Shown in pieces: positions 4,321 to 7,909 of a DNA stretch of 7,909 nucleotides. The DNA lies in NCBI GenBank assembly GCA_028717305.1, contig JAQUOC010000065.1, forward strand, positions 1 through 7,909, read 5' to 3'. Within the stretch, counting starts at the first letter, position 1. Each line of letters opens with the position of its first letter. This DNA comes from Dehalococcoidales bacterium (GTDB lineage Bacteria > Chloroflexota > Dehalococcoidia > Dehalococcoidales > UBA5760). The notes under the pieces were generated by a model. That model had not been told where the DNA came from. It searched no databases and was given only the letters and a program-made list of their open reading frames with translations. The translations under genes and the position numbers were made by a program.

Positions 4321-5787
4321 CTAATGATAGACTAATCTGCCTTCGACCCTTCGGCTGATGTTCTGGTGGTTTCTAAGATACTCTTCGAGCACTTCCTGAG
4401 CCGAGGTACTGATAACCTTGGATTTTCCCGAAGCAAGAAGCTCCTCGTTGGTGATATTGAGATAGGCGCTCGAGTTCTTGGAATGAAAACCAAGCATGGC
4501 GATGGTATAGCCATGCTCGTCGGAAACCGGCTGTCGATTGACGGTGAGAGATTCCAGTTTTCTGGTAGTATCATTGTAGATTGCCCTCACATTGCCGTTT
4601 ACCTGGTAGCATTCCCCCTCGCTGTTACGGTTATCCGGCCTCATAATGTGGGCGAAAATGCGTTTGAGTTGGGCACCATTGATCCGGTACCTTGTTATCA
4701 CGTCGTCGTAGGGGAAGCAGGTCTTTAAATCCTTAAGAGTGACCACAGGGCCCATTTCCTTCGACCTTATTGAACCGCTGCCGACCAGCATGACATCAGT
4801 CTCGGCAACTTCGGCGAAGGCGTCGGCGATGAGGTTGCCCAGGGAGGTCTCTATTTCCCGCCGGGGATGAGTTAGAACTTCGCCGAACTTGCAGATGATA
4901 GTGCTGTACTTCCGGTCTACCTGCCCCTTAAAAGAGTCGATGTATTCCTCGAGTTTAGCATCGGGTTCGGCCAGCCTATCGTCGACCGGAATAAGCTGCC
5001 ATTCGTAGTCCACAATGCTGTTGGTATCGTCATCGACCACAATGTCGAAGCGTCCGATCTGGTCGGTCCCGACGCCCGCCTGAGCGATCAGTATTCCGTT
5101 GACCATAGCCGGCTTTTCCAGGATGGTGTGGGAGTGGCCGCCGATAATCATATCCACTCCCCACTCGGGCTTTAGCATCTTCGCCAGCTCGATATCGGAT
5201 TCAAAGCCAATATGGGTCAGGATAATGGTAAGGTCTATGTCGTCGTTTTTGTAGGCATTAGTGATCTTTCCTATTTCCTGGCTGGCTTCTTCCAGGGTGA
5301 TGAAACTGCTGATCAGATCGTCCTGATTGTTGATGGCATCGATCACTTTCTCGGTGATGATGCCGGTGAAGAGTACATCGAAGCCTGCCTTTTTAATGAT
5401 CAGGTAAGGCCGCATCAGCCGCTTGTTGTACTTGTTTACATAAAGATTGGCGTTGACAATGGGAAAGTTAGCTACTTTCTCCAGAAAGAGGAGATGGGGC
5501 AGGCCGTAGTCAAACTCATGATTGCCCAGGGCGACGACGTCGGGGGCCAGATAATTCATGATTTCCATGGTGGAGATGCCCCTGTATTCCGAGTCGATGA
5601 GGGAGCCCTGCACCATGTCTCCCGAGATAAGGTAGAAGACATTTTCCTGCTCCCTGCGGACTTTATTGATGTAGCCGGAGAGAAGGGCCAGTCCGCCGGT
5701 GATTCTGTTGCCGCCGTCCTTTATCTCGGCAAGGAAATCGCCATGCATATCGTTAGAGTGCAGAACAGTGAATTTCTTGGTATTCAT
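4321..5787 (-). CDS. 5'-nucleotidase / UshA-family metallophosphoesterase, cytoplasmic
   Basis: A 488-aa two-domain enzyme of the UshA/5'-nucleotidase family, expected to release phosphate from nucleotides or related phosphoesters. The metallophosphatase domain (about 5-265) has HSNDMHGD (Asp13, His15), SGDMVQGS (Asp57), GNHEFDYG (Asn89, His90, Asp93), TH (His192) and GGHSHT (His218, His220). The two-metal site and the catalytic His-Asp pair are therefore complete. The C-terminal specificity domain spans about 293-485. There the usual NGGGIR motif reads GSGSIR (336-341) and the second aromatic loop reads GFHSKNSSAY (433-442), so substrate preference may differ. There is no signal peptide, unlike secreted UshA, so it is probably cytoplasmic. 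ATG start with GAGGA 10 nt upstream. Transcription likely starts from the promoter at 5878-5906, leaving an 80-nt leader. Confidence 0.93.
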   Translation of the reverse strand: MNTKKFTVLHSNDMHGDFLAEIKDGGNRITGGLALLSGYINKVRREQENVFYLISGDMVQGSLIDSEYRGISTMEIMNYLAPDVVALGNHEFDYGLPHLLFLEKVANFPIVNANLYVNKYNKRLMRPYLIIKKAGFDVLFTGIITEKVIDAINNQDDLISSFITLEEASQEIGKITNAYKNDDIDLTIILTHIGFESDIELAKMLKPEWGVDMIIGGHSHTILEKPAMVNGILIAQAGVGTDQIGRFDIVVDDDTNSIVDYEWQLIPVDDRLAEPDAKLEEYIDSFKGQVDRKYSTIICKFGEVLTHPRREIETSLGNLIADAFAEVAETDVMLVGSGSIRSKEMGPVVTLKDLKTCFPYDDVITRYRINGAQLKRIFAHIMRPDNRNSEGECYQVNGNVRAIYNDTTRKLESLTVNRQPVSDEHGYTIAMLGFHSKNSSAYLNITNEELLASGKSKVISTSAQEVLEEYLRNHQNISRRVEGRLVYH

Positions 5788-5877
5788 CGTTCAGGATTCC
5801 TCATGTATTGCTTTGTATCTTCTACTGGACCCGTCCCGTTAGCCTACTTGCGGGGGATCAGCAGTGATTTCGGAATA

Positions 5878-5906
5878 ATAATATACTAATATTACCGACT
5901 TCTCAA
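5878..5906 (-). promoter_or_regulatory. Sigma-70-type promoter of the nucleotidase gene
   Basis: On the minus strand TTGAGA (5906-5901) and TATTAT (5883-5878) are exactly 17 nt apart, each matching consensus at 5 of 6 positions. This is the best promoter in the window. It places the nucleotidase in its own transcription unit, separate from the radical SAM gene that ends at 5916. The 128-nt gap holds no other gene. Confidence 0.7.
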
Positions 5907-5915
5907 CAGGCACTA

Positions 5916-7142
5916 CTAGTGAACGTAGTAGGGAAGTTCGGCCTCCTCCGGGATGGTGTCAATGTATCGTCTTCGAAAATCAGCATCCTGCATCCGGCAG
6001 CTTATCGTGCGCTTGCGATAGGCGGGGTGACTGAGCAGTTTCTCCCATAGTGTTCTTACCGGTTCGTTACGAACGTTACCAAAGGCTAATGGTGTGAAGT
6101 CGCAAGGGGTGAAATCTCCTTGCGCGGTAATGTGAAACTGCCTGTTAGCCGCCAGGCACCCGATCAGCCGGGAAAATCCCTTACCACAATTCGTCCAGCT
6201 TTGGGATACAACGCGGGGTTTTGTTCCGTGTTTCCTGTTTGCCGCTTTGCAATCATCGAGGAGGACGCGGCGGGCAGCCTGATCCAGCAGCACATCTTTC
6301 CGGTTTCTCAATCCTCCAACCTCGATGCCGTCAAAAACGCTGACCTCGTTAACCCCCCATCGGGAGCACAAAGCCATCATTCTGATAATGTCGTGGCGCA
6401 TGGCACTCTGCTTGGTAGCATAGGTCGAGATGCCAACGAGAAGACCGGCCCGGAGTGCATTCTGCACGCCGTATTCGACTGCTGAGAAAGCATCGTTTCG
6501 GCCACGAAAACGGTTATGCTCCGTAGGATCAGGGGAGTCAAGACTGATTTGAACGCCGTAGGCGCCACTGTCTGCCAGAGATTTCGCACGTTCCGGGGTG
6601 AGCAGCAGACCATTAGTGAAGACCTGGGTAACGGCCTTTTCCGGAGAGACTGAAGCGATACACTGTTCTAGATCATTGCGTAGCAGCGGTTCTCCTCCTG
6701 TAAATGTAATATTGGTAACACCTAGATCAATGCATTCCCCCAGGACGCGCTGAATTTCGTCCCGGGACATCATAGGGCGTGATTTTGACCTGTCTAAAGC
6801 ACTGCAGTGGTGACAGTGGCATTGGCATGTGTTTGTCACGCCGATGGTTACCGCCATGGGGATAATCCGCTTGAAGAAGATTGAAGACAGGAATGCCTCC
6901 AGCATCCGGTTGTGTGGCAGACTGGGGAACGGGGGCAGGTACATTGAATATACGTTTCCGCCGCTACGGAAGGCTAGGTTACCCACCCTGTTATGAAAGG
7001 CAAAGTACCGACCGATAATGAAGCGCCACCACAGCGAGCGTGTCCCTGACACACTCGCTGTAACGATATCACCTGTGTTCTTCACTACGACGGATAACTT
7101 ATGCAGCTCGGCGACGTTAGGGAAGGTGTAGCATAGTCTCAT
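5916..7142 (-). CDS. Radical SAM protein with auxiliary-cluster-like C-terminus
   Basis: A 408-aa radical SAM enzyme that should cleave S-adenosylmethionine to start radical chemistry; the substrate is unknown. The [4Fe-4S] motif is C106-x3-C110-x2-C113, with an extra Cys108 inside it and two His next to Cys113. GGEP at 149-152 and the QISLDS strand at 198-203 complete the core (about 97-290). The C-terminal part has Cys319, Cys329, Cys347 and Cys382, with the QGDFTPCDFTPLAFGNV segment typical of SPASM/twitch regions. That would suit one auxiliary Fe-S cluster in a shortened SPASM-like domain. Residues 1-95 form an N-terminal extension rich in aromatic and basic residues that I cannot identify. 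GAGGAG 5 nt before the ATG fixes the start. It lies 85 nt downstream of katG on the same strand with no terminator between, so cotranscription is possible. Maturase or PqqE-like roles are options, but no peptide substrate gene is seen. Confidence 0.9.
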   Translation of the reverse strand: MRLCYTFPNVAELHKLSVVVKNTGDIVTASVSGTRSLWWRFIIGRYFAFHNRVGNLAFRSGGNVYSMYLPPFPSLPHNRMLEAFLSSIFFKRIIPMAVTIGVTNTCQCHCHHCSALDRSKSRPMMSRDEIQRVLGECIDLGVTNITFTGGEPLLRNDLEQCIASVSPEKAVTQVFTNGLLLTPERAKSLADSGAYGVQISLDSPDPTEHNRFRGRNDAFSAVEYGVQNALRAGLLVGISTYATKQSAMRHDIIRMMALCSRWGVNEVSVFDGIEVGGLRNRKDVLLDQAARRVLLDDCKAANRKHGTKPRVVSQSWTNCGKGFSRLIGCLAANRQFHITAQGDFTPCDFTPLAFGNVRNEPVRTLWEKLLSHPAYRKRTISCRMQDADFRRRYIDTIPEEAELPYYVH

Positions 7143-7227
7143 CGAGTCTCCTCATTGGTCGCCACTGGCGGATCATCTGATTTGCAGTTCAGAACATACT
7201 CCATAAAGTGTTTCAATATTTATGCTG

Positions 7228-7909
7228 CTATCGGGCGATATCGAAGCGGTCCAGGTTCATTACCTTGTTCCATGCCGCTACGAAGTCGTGCACGAATTTA
7301 TCCCGGGAGTCCTTACATCCATAGACTTCTGCCAGAGCCCGGAGTTGAGCGTTCGAACCGAAGATGAGGTCGACACGAGTTCCGGTCCATTTGAGTTTGC
7401 CCGTTGCGCGATCACGGCCTTCGAACACTTCTTTGTCCTCGGGGGTTGCCTTCCAGATCGTGCCCATGTCGAGCAGATTTATGAAGAAGTCATTGGTAAG
7501 CGTCTCCGGTCGCTTGGTGAAGACACCGTGCTGGGAATTTCCGTAATTAGCATTCAAGACACGCATGCCGCCGACCAGAACTGTCATCTCAGGAGCCGTC
7601 AGAGTCAGCAGCTGCGCCCGATCAACCAGCAGCTCTTCTGCCGATACGGCATATTTGGCTTTGAAGTAGTTGCGGAATCCGTCTGCAGATGGTTCGAGTA
7701 CGGCGAATGACTTTGCGTCGGTCTGCTCCTGAGATGCATCCGTACGCCCCGGCGTGAATGGTACTGTTACGTCGTGTCCGCCTTTCTTTGCCGCTGCTTC
7801 GACGGCAGCGCAGCCGCCCAGAACGATCAGGTCAGCCAGCGAGACCTTCTTGCTACCGGGCTGCGACTTGTTGAACTCTTTCCGGATTGTCTCAAGTGTC
7901 TTCAGGACC
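7228..7909 (-). CDS. katG: Catalase-peroxidase KatG, C-terminal part (cut by window edge)
   Basis: The last 226 full codons plus stop of a bifunctional catalase-peroxidase, which removes hydrogen peroxide using haem. The frame is open to the window end and the start lies outside. Diagnostic stretches are LADLIVLGGCAAVEAAA, DVTVPFTPGRTDASQEQTD, SFAVLEPSADGFRNY, LLVDRAQLLTLTAPEMTVL and NYGNSQHGVFTKRPETLTNDFF, with GTRVDLIFGSNAQLRALAEVY nearer the C-terminus. All belong to the C-terminal, haem-free domain of KatG, which supports the active N-terminal half. The haem ligand and Met-Tyr-Trp adduct residues are in the missing part, so activity cannot be judged. Full KatG is about 720-740 aa, so roughly the last 30% is here. 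No frameshift or internal stop is seen. A radical SAM gene follows 85 nt downstream on the same strand. Confidence 0.96.
   Translation of the reverse strand, partial: VLKTLETIRKEFNKSQPGSKKVSLADLIVLGGCAAVEAAAKKGGHDVTVPFTPGRTDASQEQTDAKSFAVLEPSADGFRNYFKAKYAVSAEELLVDRAQLLTLTAPEMTVLVGGMRVLNANYGNSQHGVFTKRPETLTNDFFINLLDMGTIWKATPEDKEVFEGRDRATGKLKWTGTRVDLIFGSNAQLRALAEVYGCKDSRDKFVHDFVAAWNKVMNLDRFDIAR

Noticed and set aside
5212..5889. 225-codon + strand frame opposite the nucleotidase
   Set aside because: It is antisense to a gene with complete catalytic motifs; its sequence shows no domain.
5913..5931. Small hairpin (CTACTA with TAGTAG) at the end of the radical SAM gene as a terminator
   Set aside because: It has a 6-bp stem, includes the coding end, and has no T-tract on the minus strand.
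7222..7710. 162-codon + strand frame at the right edge
   Set aside because: It is the reverse-strand shadow of the katG coding sequence.

Overview
The window is about 7.9 kb of roughly 50% GC bacterial DNA. It holds nine complete genes and one gene cut by the right edge. Strong Shine-Dalgarno sequences, some GTG and TTG starts, a lipoprotein-type SIMPL protein, a double zinc-ribbon protein beside an RRM protein, and an anaerobe-type iron alcohol dehydrogenase suggest a Gram-positive-like or deep-branching anaerobe. My best guess is Chloroflexota/Dehalococcoidia. That is an impression from gene types, not a measurement. I see no rRNA, tRNA, CRISPR array, insertion sequence or phage gene.

Left part (1-1583, + strand): a SIMPL (DUF541) lipoprotein gene is closed by a long hairpin. 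Two small genes of unknown function follow (49 and 112 codons, 30 nt apart), with their own extended -10 promoter and a near-perfect terminator. They look like a self-contained two-gene unit.

Middle left (1584-2636, + strand): a 103-aa protein with two zinc ribbons, then a 108-aa single-RRM RNA-binding protein with a Gly/Arg tail. Both are small nucleic-acid-binding proteins of the kind often tied to cold or stress responses. The zinc-ribbon gene has a notable leader: a 9-nt segment that mimics the 16S rRNA tail is perfectly complementary to the last 9 nt before the start codon, and it lies in the loop of an upstream stem. The two helices could form a coaxial H-type pseudoknot over the ribosome binding site. 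This is the most interesting signal in the window. A 17-bp hairpin between the two genes has its T-tract on the minus strand.

Middle right (2637-5906): an iron-dependent alcohol dehydrogenase (-) diverges from a small AhpD/CMD-family protein (+). That gene converges on a cytoplasmic UshA-type 5'-nucleotidase (-), which has a good sigma-70-like promoter. The convergent gaps are only 16 and 14 nt and show no terminator.

Right part (5916-7909, - strand): a radical SAM protein with a long N-terminal extension lies 85 nt downstream of the C-terminal third of a catalase-peroxidase (katG), whose 5' part is outside the window. The peroxidase and the AhpD-like thiol protein suggest some oxidative-stress defence. 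Most genes here look like independent housekeeping or accessory units, not one pathway. I found no clear multi-gene system that is undescribed.
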